DNA of 53,895 nucleotides from an uncultured Eubacterium sp. (GCA_937894585.1 CALBGO010000094.1:1-53895), one strand, 5' to 3'. Numbered from the stretch's first letter, positions 34,268 through 41,881 are shown. Notes: a model not told the origin generated them from the letters alone. Made by a program: numbers and translations.

Positions 34268-35199
34268 GCGAGAAAATAAAAAAACTGAAAAAGGTAATTC
34301 TGTTTTATAATCCGAATTCGGGAAGCGGTATGTTTAAGAGCAATTTGGACTCGATTATCGAAAGATACCAGAAGGAAGGATATCTGGTAGTGCCTATCAG
34401 AGCGGCTCACGGCCATGCCATCAACGACTATTTGGCAGAGCTGGACAAAGATGCGTATCGTGAGGAGTATTATCAGATTATTGCAGCCGGCGGTGACGGA
34501 ACGATAAACATCTGCGTAAATGCAATGATCCGAAATAACATAGACCTACCTCTTGCGATTATGCCGGCAGGAACCGCCAACGATTTTGCCTATTACTTCG
34601 ATATTCCCAATGATATCGACAAAATGCTGGATATCGCTTTAAGCGGTAATTATACTTATGCCGATGTAGGAAAGGTCAACGACCGTCATTTTATCAATGT
34701 GGCGGCGATCGGGCAGGTTGTCGATGTCAGTCAGAAGACCGACCCGGCTCTGAAGAATACGATAGGAGTGATGGCTTACTATCTGAAGGGACTTTCGGAA
34801 GTACCGAATTTAAAACCTGTAAAGGTTACATTGACAACACCGGAACGGGTTTACAGAGAAAAAATGTATTTTATGGTTGTGATGAACGGCGAGTCTGCCG
34901 GAGGATTTAAGAAGATTTCGCCGGATTCTGAAATCAATGACGGTATGCTTGATGTACTTTTATTCAGAAAGATGGGTATACTGGAAATGCCGGGAATTTT
35001 TGTGAAGATTCTGCAGGGGAATCACCTGGACAGCAAGAAGGTGCTGCATTTCAGAACCAATCAGCTTTTGATTGAAACGGAAGAAAATCTGCCGACCGAT
35101 ATTGACGGGGAGCATGGAGAGCAATTTCCGATGAAATTCAGTGTGCTTCACAACAGGCTCAGAGTCTGCACAGCCGAGGATAATATGGGGGTAAAATAA
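34264..35199 (+). CDS. Diacylglycerol/lipid kinase, YegS/DagK family
   Basis: A 311-residue soluble lipid kinase. The nucleotide-binding GGDGTINICVNAM (about residues 79-91), the PAGTANDFAYYF motif and the VMNGESAGGFKKISP and NDGMLDVLLFR segments define the DAGK catalytic family. The likely role is recycling diacylglycerol to phosphatidic acid, feeding CdsA. YegS-like proteins may act on other lipids. It overlaps folC by 4 bases and is followed 2 bases later by a GNAT gene. Confidence 0.9.
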   Translation: MSEKIKKLKKVILFYNPNSGSGMFKSNLDSIIERYQKEGYLVVPIRAAHGHAINDYLAELDKDAYREEYYQIIAAGGDGTINICVNAMIRNNIDLPLAIMPAGTANDFAYYFDIPNDIDKMLDIALSGNYTYADVGKVNDRHFINVAAIGQVVDVSQKTDPALKNTIGVMAYYLKGLSEVPNLKPVKVTLTTPERVYREKMYFMVVMNGESAGGFKKISPDSEINDGMLDVLLFRKMGILEMPGIFVKILQGNHLDSKKVLHFRTNQLLIETEENLPTDIDGEHGEQFPMKFSVLHNRLRVCTAEDNMGVK

Positions 35200-35201
35200 C
35201 T

Positions 35202-35648
35202 ATGCTTCGTATGAAAATGAGAAAGACAGATGATTATGAAAAGCTTGTTAAGTTTTTTGTGGAAAACCGGCTGGAATTTGACGGTGATGAAGAGGTGGAT
35301 ACCGACATTGTGGAATGTTATGAAATCGTTCACGGTGACGAGGAGTATCTGGTGGCAGGCGCAGTGATTGCCCGCAGAGAAGAAAAATATATTATTGACG
35401 GGATTGCAGTGGATGAGCCGTATCGCAGACTGAAAGTCGGCAAAATCATACTGGACAAAGTCGTTGAAAGAGTAAAAGAAATGGGCGGAGATTCTATTTA
35501 TCTGGTGGCGAGAGCGCCGGAATTCTTTAGAAAAAACGGTTTTCAGACGATAGATCCCGATGATGCGCCGAATTTTTTCGAGTGTAAACAATGTCCGCAG
35601 TATCAGGTAGACTGTCACCCCGAAGTGATGAAGCTGGAGATTGTATAA
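35202..35648 (+). CDS. GNAT-family N-acetyltransferase
   Basis: A 148-residue acetyltransferase. The acetyl-CoA binding loop is at about residues 78-88 (YRRLKVGKIILDKVVERVKE), followed by a core strand-helix (YLVARAPEFFRKNGFQ). The C-terminus has an unusual cysteine cluster (FFECKQCPQYQVDCHPEVM), possibly binding a metal. It is not assigned to a substrate. It lies between the lipid kinase and the ThrE pair and overlaps the next start by 1 base, so it belongs to the valS operon tail. Confidence 0.85.
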   Translation: MLRMKMRKTDDYEKLVKFFVENRLEFDGDEEVDTDIVECYEIVHGDEEYLVAGAVIARREEKYIIDGIAVDEPYRRLKVGKIILDKVVERVKEMGGDSIYLVARAPEFFRKNGFQTIDPDDAPNFFECKQCPQYQVDCHPEVMKLEIV

Positions 35649-36418
35649 TGACAAAGGATTATGACTATGATAAAATTCTGCAGGGGATTTTGGATATCGG
35701 TGAGGAGATGATTGTCGCCGGAGCGGAAGTCAGCCGCGTGGAAGACAGTATTTCCCGTATGTGCAGAAGTTACGGGGGAGACCGGATCAATGTATTTATT
35801 ATCATTTCCAATATACAGGTGACCATGGAAACACCGGACGGCAGAATTCTGACCCATATCAGACAGGTAATCCGAAATGATGTCAATTTTGACCGGCTTG
35901 ATTATCTTAATGATTTAAGCCGCAAAATCTGTGAAACGACACCGGACTGGCAGGTGCTTCATGAAAAACTGGAGCAGGTGATGAACAGACCGAAACAGTC
36001 TGTAGCCCTTCGTTTTTTAGGATGTATACTTGGCGCGGGTGCATTTACACTGTTTTTCGGCGGAACCTGGCAGGACGGGTTTGCTTCCTGCATCATGGGT
36101 ATAATTGTGGTGTTTTTTGAGCTTTTTCTGGCAAAACAGGAAAAGAATCAGATTGTGTATCATTTTTTGGCTTCTCTTGTGGCGGGAATCAGCGCTCATT
36201 TTCTTGTCAGAATTGGCATCGGGGAGCACGTGGAAATGCTGATGATCGGCGGAATTATGCTTTTGATTCCGGGAATTGCAATGACCAATGCGGCTCGTGA
36301 TATGCTGACGGGAGATATTGCTTCCGGAATGCTGCGGCTTTCAAATGCACTTTTAGTAGCTGCGGCTATCGCATGCGGTTTTGCCCTTTCGATTATTATG
36401 CTGGGGGGTGTGCTGTAA
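35648..36418 (+). CDS. Threonine/serine exporter, YjjP-like subunit (ThrE N-terminal half)
   Basis: A 256-residue protein of the DUF1212/ThrE family. A cytoplasmic N-terminal region (about 1-115; ILDIGEEMIVAGAEVSRVED and VFIIISNIQVTMETPDG) precedes five hydrophobic helices. GIMLLIPGIAMTNAARDMLTGD is the conserved membrane motif. Together with the next gene it should form a split ThrE exporter like E. coli YjjP-YjjB, reported to export small acids such as succinate, or threonine/serine in actinobacteria. ATG 35648 overlaps the GNAT stop codon by one base; an upstream in-frame start inside GNAT is rejected. Confidence 0.9.
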   Translation: MTKDYDYDKILQGILDIGEEMIVAGAEVSRVEDSISRMCRSYGGDRINVFIIISNIQVTMETPDGRILTHIRQVIRNDVNFDRLDYLNDLSRKICETTPDWQVLHEKLEQVMNRPKQSVALRFLGCILGAGAFTLFFGGTWQDGFASCIMGIIVVFFELFLAKQEKNQIVYHFLASLVAGISAHFLVRIGIGEHVEMLMIGGIMLLIPGIAMTNAARDMLTGDIASGMLRLSNALLVAAAIACGFALSIIMLGGVL

Positions 36419-36901
36419 ATGGCGGTACAGTTACTGGCTTCTTTTTTTGGTTCTATCGGTTTTGCACTGATGTTGAAAATTAAGGGTAAACAGGTTCTTT
36501 ATGCTGGGATTGGCGGTCTGATTACCTGGGGGATTTATCTGCTTGCCTTTGAACAGCTTGGAAGTAATTTTGAAAGCAATCTGATTGCGGCTATGTTTGT
36601 TGCGGTGTATGCGGAAATTATGGCGAGAGTGAACAAAGCCCCCGCAACAATTTTTCTGACTGCGGCGGCAGTTCCTCTGATTCCGGGAGGTAGGCTGTAC
36701 TATACGATGTTTGCGCTGGTCAGTGAAGATCACGCTATGTTTGTGGAAAACGGCACTGCGGCAATTACGATTGCCGTTGCCATTTCTTTGGGATTTGTAG
36801 CAGTTGCCGTAGCAAATAAATATCTGAACAGGTATCTTGCCTTTCGTAAACAGCGGATTGCCGAAATTCAGGCTCATAAGCAAAAAAAAGCAGGCAGGTA
36901 A
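36419..36901 (+). CDS. Threonine/serine exporter, YjjB-like subunit (ThrE C-terminal half)
   Basis: A 160-residue protein with about five hydrophobic helices, matching DUF3815/YjjB. The conserved core is ATIFLTAAAVPLIPGGRLYY, analogous to the IPG motif in the partner. It begins immediately after the stop codon of the YjjP-like gene with no spacer, which suggests reinitiation and equal amounts of both halves. A lysine-rich cytoplasmic tail ends the protein. A 7-bp hairpin (36921-36941) and CCCCTTTTTT follow and may terminate the valS operon. Confidence 0.9.
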   Translation: MAVQLLASFFGSIGFALMLKIKGKQVLYAGIGGLITWGIYLLAFEQLGSNFESNLIAAMFVAVYAEIMARVNKAPATIFLTAAAVPLIPGGRLYYTMFALVSEDHAMFVENGTAAITIAVAISLGFVAVAVANKYLNRYLAFRKQRIAEIQAHKQKKAGR

Positions 36902-37002
36902 ACAATCTTACAAGAGTGTAAGTCTTCTGTCACGGAAGACTATGGCATTACCCCTTTTTTCTGAGGTACAATGAAGGTACCGAAGCAGAAAGGGGTGTTT
37001 TT

Positions 37003-37617
37003 ATGAGAAAACTGGCTAAATACTGTTTGGTTTTGATACTGCTGTGCGGGATTTTAGCGGCGCCCACAGTCTATAGAGGATATCATTTGTATAAAAACGC
37101 TGTAGGAACAGTTTCTGTTGAGCAGAAAGCGGCGGAAATCCGCAGTAACGGAAATTTCATACCGCTTTCGGATATGGACGAGTATTTCGTGGATGAAATC
37201 ATCGCTTCGGAAGATAAACGGTTTTACCTTCATTTCGGAGTGGATCCTCTGGCTGTTGCGAGAGCAGTGAAGAATGATATTCTTGCGGGCAGCTTTGTGG
37301 AGGGCGGGAGCACAATTACGCAGCAGCTTGCTAAAAATATGTATTTTGATTTTGAAAAAGTTATGGAGCGGAAAGTTGCGGAAGTATTTGTGGCTTTTCA
37401 GCTTGAAAAAAAGTATACGAAAGATGAAATTCTGGAGATGTATCTGAATTCCATTTATTACGGTGAAAATTGTTACGGAATTAAGGCAGCCGCCGATTAT
37501 TATTATAAAAAACAGCCGGGAGAACTGACGAAACAGCAGGCGGACAGTCTTGTACACACCATTAAGTGTCCCAATCTGTATAATCCTGTTGCGCTGGCAG
37601 CAGAACAGGGAGCATAG
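37003..37617 (+). CDS. mtgA: Monofunctional peptidoglycan glycosyltransferase (GT51)
   Basis: A 204-residue protein with one N-terminal membrane anchor (LVLILLCGILAAPTVY, residues 9-24) and a GT51 domain facing outward. The catalytic motif is IIASEDKRFYLHFGVDP, with the first glutamate as base. The second motif GGSTITQQLAKNMYF and KVAEVFVAFQLEKKYTKDEI then EMYLNSIYYG follow. It polymerises lipid II into glycan strands. There is no transpeptidase domain. AAAGGGGTG precedes ATG 37003. It depends on the undecaprenyl carrier made by UppS. The gene name follows family practice. Confidence 0.88.
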   Translation: MRKLAKYCLVLILLCGILAAPTVYRGYHLYKNAVGTVSVEQKAAEIRSNGNFIPLSDMDEYFVDEIIASEDKRFYLHFGVDPLAVARAVKNDILAGSFVEGGSTITQQLAKNMYFDFEKVMERKVAEVFVAFQLEKKYTKDEILEMYLNSIYYGENCYGIKAAADYYYKKQPGELTKQQADSLVHTIKCPNLYNPVALAAEQGA

Positions 37618-37688
37618 AAAGGTGTTGGCAGAAACAGATAAGAACCGGCAGACAGAATATGGCTTTTTACAGAAATTGTAAGCGCTGT

Positions 37689-37717
37689 TTGACAAAAAAG
37701 AGGATATGATATATAAT
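37689..37717 (+). promoter_or_regulatory. Perfect consensus promoter of the antitoxin-like RNA
   Basis: TTGACA (37689-37694), exactly 17 bases, TATAAT (37712-37717). It is the only perfect consensus sigma-A promoter noticed in the window. The predicted start is near 37724. No open frame with a ribosome binding site follows before the terminator at 37766. Confidence 0.88.
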
Positions 37718-37723
37718 GTCGTT

Positions 37724-37797
37724 AGCTAAGAAAGAGATAAAAGTGACATGGCTAATCACAAAATGAAAACCCGGCAGCTGCATTTGCCGGGTTTTCG
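37724..37797 (+). ncRNA. Candidate antisense RNA antitoxin (about 74 nt)
   Basis: A short transcript is bounded by a perfect promoter and a terminator. It carries AAGAAAGAGATAAA (37728-37741), GACATG (37745-37750) and AATCAC (37754-37759). The same three blocks in the same order occur on the plus strand at 37880-37893, 37898-37903 and 37906-37911, which is the antisense of the minus-strand peptide gene. The RNA can therefore pair with codons 4-8, the start codon and the ribosome binding site of the peptide mRNA, and also with its 3' end through the shared terminator. This is the RNA II layout of the pAD1 par locus. Confidence 0.75.
37766..37796. terminator. Shared bidirectional terminator of the type I toxin-antitoxin locus
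   Basis: AAAACCCGGCA (37766-37776) pairs perfectly with TGCCGGGTTTT (37785-37795) over an 8-base loop. Plus transcripts end in TTTTCGTTT and minus transcripts in TTTTCATTTT. The two convergent transcripts would share these 30 bases as complementary sequence. Confidence 0.88.
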
Positions 37798-37803
37798 TTT
37801 GGG

Positions 37804-37902
37804 CTAATTGTCGTGATTGCAATACCGGTCTAACCACTTGCAGATATAGTGCGCTGCTATACCTGCCGCAACCGATATCAAGAAAGAGATAAATATCGAC
37901 AT
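37804..37902 (-). CDS. 32-residue membrane peptide, candidate Fst-like type I toxin
   Basis: A 32-codon gene. AGGAGGTGAT, a near-perfect ribosome binding site, lies 4 bases before ATG 37902. The peptide has one hydrophobic helix (MSIFISFLISVAAGIAAHYI, residues 1-20), then CKWLDRYCNHDN, a short polar tail with a WLD-R motif. Size and layout resemble Fst/Ldr toxins, which insert in the membrane; the conserved proline of classic Fst is missing. The leader can form a stem-loop (37914-37934) that sequesters the 5' part of the ribosome binding site, as in par RNA I. A promoter with both boxes lies upstream and a convergent RNA complementary to the start region lies downstream. It may instead be a conserved small membrane protein with another role. 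Confidence 0.78.
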   Translation of the reverse strand: MSIFISFLISVAAGIAAHYICKWLDRYCNHDN

Positions 37903-37949
37903 GACAATCACCTCCTATCTGCTGCCAGAATAGGAACGACAACATATAT

Positions 37950-37978
37950 ATTATAACAGAAAAGGAAAAAAATAACAA
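37950..37978 (-). promoter_or_regulatory. Promoter of the Fst-like peptide gene
   Basis: On the minus strand TTGTTA (37978-37973), 17 bases, TATAAT (37955-37950) with an extended TGT before the -10. The start is expected near 37943. The palindrome ATAAC-AATTA-GTTAT (37972-37986) overlaps the -35 box. Confidence 0.8.
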
Positions 37979-38041
37979 TTAGTTATATTTCTTTCCTCCC
38001 CGGAATACAATTTAATAATTGGTATTTCTGGGAGGAAAAAA

Positions 38042-38665
38042 ATGATAAATACAACAGACGGCACCTGCACTACAAACAGAGCCTATCTTTGCGGTGAGGC
38101 AGCAGACAATCTGCGGCTTTCGCACAAGACTTACGGGGAAGCTTTTTATACTTTTTCATTTACTGTGGCAAGAAACAGCGGTTATGAGGATAAGGTGACA
38201 GTGATGGCATCGGAGAGGATTCTCAACGGTTTTACTGTTTGCAGTGGGCTGAGACTTTCTGTCGAGGGGCAGATCAGGACTTATAATGAAGATGAAAACG
38301 GGCGGAACAAACTGAATATCGTGGTTTTCGCAAGGGACATAAAGCTTGCGGATGAAGAAGCGGACAAAAACGAGGTCTATCTGGAAGGTTTTTTATGTAA
38401 AAAACCTCTGCTTCGGACTTCGCCGCTGGGCAGAAAAATCTGTGATTTAATGCTGGCGGTCAACAGGATGTATAATAAATCCGACTACATACCGTGTATC
38501 GCATGGGGAAGAAGCGCTGTTTATTCGTCTACGCTGGATGTAGGAGAGAAAATCATACTGAAAGGCAGGATTCAAAGCAGACAATACAGAAAGAAAACCG
38601 AATACGGAACAGTTCTCGAAAAAACAGCTTTTGAAGTTTCCGTTCTCCAGTTGGAATCGGCATAA
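38042..38665 (+). CDS. Tandem OB-fold single-stranded-DNA-binding-like protein
   Basis: A 207-residue protein with two SSB-like OB folds. The first (residues 8-105) has AYLCGEAADNLRLSHKTYGE, FYTFSFTVAR, SVEGQIRTYN and NIVVFARDI. The second (about 112-205) has NEVYLEGFLCKKPLLRTSPL then CDLMLAVNRMYNKSDYIPCI, GRIQSRQY and AFEVSVLQL. The repeat pattern matches SSB/PriB folds. It lacks the acidic DDDIPF-type tip by which canonical SSB recruits partners, so it is probably an accessory ssDNA-binding protein. GGGAGG precedes ATG 38042. It stands alone between the toxin-like locus and the convergent cstA. Confidence 0.8.
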   Translation: MINTTDGTCTTNRAYLCGEAADNLRLSHKTYGEAFYTFSFTVARNSGYEDKVTVMASERILNGFTVCSGLRLSVEGQIRTYNEDENGRNKLNIVVFARDIKLADEEADKNEVYLEGFLCKKPLLRTSPLGRKICDLMLAVNRMYNKSDYIPCIAWGRSAVYSSTLDVGEKIILKGRIQSRQYRKKTEYGTVLEKTAFEVSVLQLESA

Positions 38666-38704
38666 TACAAAAAAACAGAAACTGCAGTGCTCAAAAGAAA
38701 AGGG

Positions 38705-38742
38705 GCGGAAGAAAGGATCTTGTTATAAGACCTTTCTTCCGC
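38705..38742. terminator. Bidirectional terminator between the OB-fold gene and cstA
   Basis: A perfect 12-bp stem (38705-38716 with 38731-38742), extended by four inner pairs. The minus side continues into CCCCTTTTCTTTT and the plus side into TCTGCTGTTT. Confidence 0.8.
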
Positions 38743-38789
38743 TCTGCTGTTTATCATATGAATTCGGTAAACAAGTTTTTTGAACCATC

Positions 38790-40277
38790 TTATTCTACCA
38801 GTTCACCGGCAGAAACTCTCTTTTTACCCATGGCTCTGACGCCGATGAAATAGAGGAGAGAAAGTATTGCCGCAATAATATAAGAAACATTGTAGGACAG
38901 ATTGAATCCAATCTGCTGGCTCAAAATGAACGAGGATATGATGAACAGATAGAATGTTCCGGGAACCAGTGCAACCAGATAAGCTGCTTTTGCACACCCT
39001 TTCTTTGCAATCAGGTAAACCGTAATGGCTGCCAGGGCAAAGACTGCGATAGTTTGGTTACTCCATGCGAAGTATCTCCACAGAATGTTAAATCCTTCGG
39101 CATTGGTTTTTGCAAAGACCAGAATTGCGATAACAGGAACAAACATACACAGTGTCAGCGTAACGCGCTTTGTCGCACTCTTTTGGTCAATGTGAAGATA
39201 GTCTGCAATCATCAGACGGCAGGAACGAAGGGCTGTATCGCCTGATGTAATCGGCAGAACGATAACGCCCAGGATTGCGATGATGCCGCCCACAGGTCCC
39301 AGCAGATCCTTGGAAACTTCACCGACTGCGGCAGTTGCACCGGCAAGAGAACCTTTGTTGTAAAGTCCCATAGCAGCCGCTGCCCAGATCATAGCAATCA
39401 GACCTTCTAAAATCATCATACCGTAGAATGTGGTTTTTCCTTCCTTTTCGTGAGTCACGGAACGACCGATTAAAGTGCACTGAGTAGAGTGGAATCCGGA
39501 AAGGATGCCGCACGCAACGGTAACAAAGAATACCGGAATGAAGCGGGTGCCGGCGCCGGAGTTTCCTTCTGCGTCAAAGAGCGGATATACATTGAAAATG
39601 CCGTCAAGACCGCGGCTGAAATCGATATTATCCAGCTGATAGCCTTTGATAAAGATACCTGCGAATACGCCTATTGCGGAAAGCAGCAGAATCGCGCCGA
39701 AAACAGGATAGATTTTTCCGATGATTTTATCAATCGGAAACAGTGTTGCGATTAAGTAATAGCCTAAAATCACTGCATAAATCACCCAGGTCCAGACATT
39801 AACTTCGGTAAAACCGCAGATCTGGCTGGCGAACAGGTCTCCCGGTGTATAAGTGAATACTGCGCCGACTAAAAGCATCAGGAAACACAGAAAGATATTG
39901 TATACCTGATAAACCTTGTTTCCGAGAAACTTCTGCACGATGCCCGGCATCTGGGCGCCGTCGCTTCTTAAAGAAATCATACCGCTGAGATAATCATGGG
40001 TTGCTCCTGCGATGACACAGCCGATCGGAATGGTAATAAATGCAACAGGTCCGAACAAAATACCTTGAATCGGTCCGAAAATCGGGCCGGTGCCTGCAAT
40101 GTTGAGCAGGTTGATTAAAGAATTTTTCCATTTGTTCATTGGAACATAGTCGACCCCGTCCTGCTTGGAAACGGCAGGTGTGGGTCTGTCATCGGGTTTG
40201 AAAATACGCTCGATCAATGTGCCGTAAAGAGCGCCTCCGACGATAAGGACAACGAGTCCGGTTAAAAATGTAGCCAT
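38790..40277 (-). CDS. cstA: CstA-family carbon starvation protein (peptide/pyruvate transporter)
   Basis: A 495-residue membrane protein with many hydrophobic helices. It is of the short CstA type found in Firmicutes; E. coli CstA is about 700 residues. DGVDYVPMNKWKNSLINLLN, IAGTGPIFGPIQGILFGPVA and GATHDYLSGMISLRSDGAQM are hallmark segments, and SGFHSTQCTLIGRS and ITSGDTALRSCRL follow. Family members import peptides or pyruvate. The start is ATG 40277 with GGGAG upstream; a TTG nine bases earlier is too close to that site. It is divergent from glyA, and each has its own promoter. Confidence 0.92.
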   Translation of the reverse strand: MATFLTGLVVLIVGGALYGTLIERIFKPDDRPTPAVSKQDGVDYVPMNKWKNSLINLLNIAGTGPIFGPIQGILFGPVAFITIPIGCVIAGATHDYLSGMISLRSDGAQMPGIVQKFLGNKVYQVYNIFLCFLMLLVGAVFTYTPGDLFASQICGFTEVNVWTWVIYAVILGYYLIATLFPIDKIIGKIYPVFGAILLLSAIGVFAGIFIKGYQLDNIDFSRGLDGIFNVYPLFDAEGNSGAGTRFIPVFFVTVACGILSGFHSTQCTLIGRSVTHEKEGKTTFYGMMILEGLIAMIWAAAAMGLYNKGSLAGATAAVGEVSKDLLGPVGGIIAILGVIVLPITSGDTALRSCRLMIADYLHIDQKSATKRVTLTLCMFVPVIAILVFAKTNAEGFNILWRYFAWSNQTIAVFALAAITVYLIAKKGCAKAAYLVALVPGTFYLFIISSFILSQQIGFNLSYNVSYIIAAILSLLYFIGVRAMGKKRVSAGELVE

Positions 40278-40314
40278 TTTCTTCAACTCCCTTAATATAA
40301 TATCTACGAGCCCT

Positions 40315-40342
40315 ATTATAATACAAATTTGTCGATTGTCAA
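40315..40342 (-). promoter_or_regulatory. Promoter of cstA
   Basis: On the minus strand TTGACA (40342-40337), 16 bases, TATAAT (40320-40315). Confidence 0.8.
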
Positions 40343-40404
40343 TAATTTATTTTTGGTAATTATGTTAAAAAGAACAAAAAATATTAAAAACGAGATTTTA
40401 CCTA

Positions 40405-40434
40405 TTGTAAAGGAACCGTTTTCTGTGATACACT
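40405..40434 (+). promoter_or_regulatory. Promoter of glyA
   Basis: TTGTAA (40405-40410), 18 bases, TACACT (40429-40434) with an extended TGA before the -10 box. It lies 42 bases before ATG 40476. Confidence 0.65.
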
Positions 40435-40475
40435 AAGAATATGTTTTCATTGGAAAAGGAAGGAGCTTATATATT

Positions 40476-41723
40476 ATGTTCGGAAGAGACGGTGCGGACA
40501 ACAGCACTTACAACAAAGAAAATTTTGAGTTTATTAAAAAGACTTCTCCCATCGTAGGGGAACTGATTGAAAAAGAATATAACAGACAGAAAAACAATAT
40601 TGAACTGATTGCTTCTGAAAACTATTGTTCGGAAGCGGTACTTGCAGCCTGTGGAAGCTGTCTTTCGTGGAAGTACGCAGAAGGGTATCCTTATGTAAGA
40701 ACTTCCGGCAATACTAGCAGATATTACGGCGGCACCAAGTTTGTCGACGAGCTGGAAGAATACTGCTGCGATAAGTGGAGAGAGGTTTTTCATACGGATT
40801 ATCATGTGAATGTGCAGCCTCACAGCGGTTCTCAGGCAAATTTCGCGGCATATAAGGCTATTTTGAAGCCGGGAGATACGATTCTTTCTCTGAGCCTTGA
40901 CAACGGCGGTCATCTGACTCACGGTTCCTCCGTAAATTTCAGCGGAAAACTTTACAATATGGTATTTTACGATGTAGATGAAAGAGGCTTCATCGATATG
41001 GAAGATGTGAGAAAGAAAGCTCACGAATATAAGCCGCAGCTGATTCTGACAGGCGCATCCGCTTATTCCAGAATCATCGACTTTGCTGCTTTTGCGGAAA
41101 TTGCAAAGGAAGTCGGCGCTTACTTTATGGTGGATATGGCTCATATCGCAGGTCTTGTGGCAGGCGGCGCACATCCGTCTCCGTTTGAATATGCCGATAT
41201 TGTAACCACTACAACCCACAAGACACTGAGAGGTCCGAGAGGCGGTCTGATTTTTGCGAGAAAAGAACTGGCAAAGAAAATCGACAGCGCCGTTTTCCCT
41301 TATGCGCAGGGAGGGCCTTTGGAACATGTGATTGCGGGAAAAGCAGTCTGCGCAGAAGAAGCCCTGCAGCCGGAATACAAAGAGTATGCGGCGCAGGTTG
41401 TAAAAAACTGCAAAGCTTTTGCGGACGAATTTCTGAGACTGGGATATAAAATCGTGACCGGAGGTACCGATAACCATGTATTCCTGTTAGATCTTCTGGA
41501 GTTTTCCTTCAGCGGAAAGGACCTGCAGGACAGACTGGATGAAGTAGGGATTACTCTGAATAAAAACTGCGTGCCGGGCGAAAAACGCTCCCCGAAAGAA
41601 ACCAGCGGCGTGCGTATCGGAACGGCGCCGATGACAACAAGAGGCTATAAAGAAGATGATTTCAGAGAAGTAGCAAGAAAAATCGATGCAGTAATCAAAG
41701 AAATGCTGGAAGAAGAAAAATAA
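40476..41723 (+). CDS. glyA: Serine hydroxymethyltransferase
   Basis: A 415-residue PLP enzyme that interconverts serine and glycine and charges tetrahydrofolate with a one-carbon unit. The PLP lysine is in VTTTTHKTLRGPRGG. IELIASENYCSEAVLAACGS, NVQPHSGSQANFAAY, VDMAHIAGLVAGG and the C-terminal SGVRIGTAPMTTRG are typical. AAAGGAAGGAGC precedes ATG 40476. It uses the folate made by the fol genes upstream. It is followed by the rimP promoter, so it is monocistronic. The N-terminus is slightly extended with MFGRDGADNSTYNKENFEFI. Confidence 0.97.
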   Translation: MFGRDGADNSTYNKENFEFIKKTSPIVGELIEKEYNRQKNNIELIASENYCSEAVLAACGSCLSWKYAEGYPYVRTSGNTSRYYGGTKFVDELEEYCCDKWREVFHTDYHVNVQPHSGSQANFAAYKAILKPGDTILSLSLDNGGHLTHGSSVNFSGKLYNMVFYDVDERGFIDMEDVRKKAHEYKPQLILTGASAYSRIIDFAAFAEIAKEVGAYFMVDMAHIAGLVAGGAHPSPFEYADIVTTTTHKTLRGPRGGLIFARKELAKKIDSAVFPYAQGGPLEHVIAGKAVCAEEALQPEYKEYAAQVVKNCKAFADEFLRLGYKIVTGGTDNHVFLLDLLEFSFSGKDLQDRLDEVGITLNKNCVPGEKRSPKETSGVRIGTAPMTTRGYKEDDFREVARKIDAVIKEMLEEEK

Positions 41724-41730
41724 CTTTTGT

Positions 41731-41759
41731 TTGACAGGAACAAAATCCTGTGATATTAT
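41731..41759 (+). promoter_or_regulatory. Promoter of the rimP-nusA-infB operon
   Basis: TTGACA (41731-41736), 17 bases, TATTAT (41754-41759), with TGA before the -10 box. The transcript would start near 41766, about 115 bases before rimP. Confidence 0.85.
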
Positions 41760-41790
41760 ATCAATGTACGAAATTTGTTAAGGAATGCAG

Positions 41791-41822
41791 AAAGAGTGGG
41801 CAAAACCCACTCTTTCAGTTTT
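41791..41822 (+). terminator. Leader attenuator-like hairpin before rimP
   Basis: AAAGAGTGGG (41791-41800) pairs perfectly with CCCACTCTTT (41806-41815) around CAAAA, followed by CAGTTTTGTT. It lies inside the transcript started at 41766, so it is more likely an attenuator that limits operon expression than the glyA terminator. NusA autoregulation through it is inference. Confidence 0.7.
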
Positions 41823-41881
41823 GTTCGGGCAGTTTATCCGGTATTTTATCCGGAAAAGCAAGGCTGCAGAAAGGCTGACAG

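Noticed and set aside
36921..36941. 7-bp hairpin after the YjjB-like gene as a terminator
   Set aside because: The stem is short and the T run is 12 bases away, so it is mentioned only with the gene.
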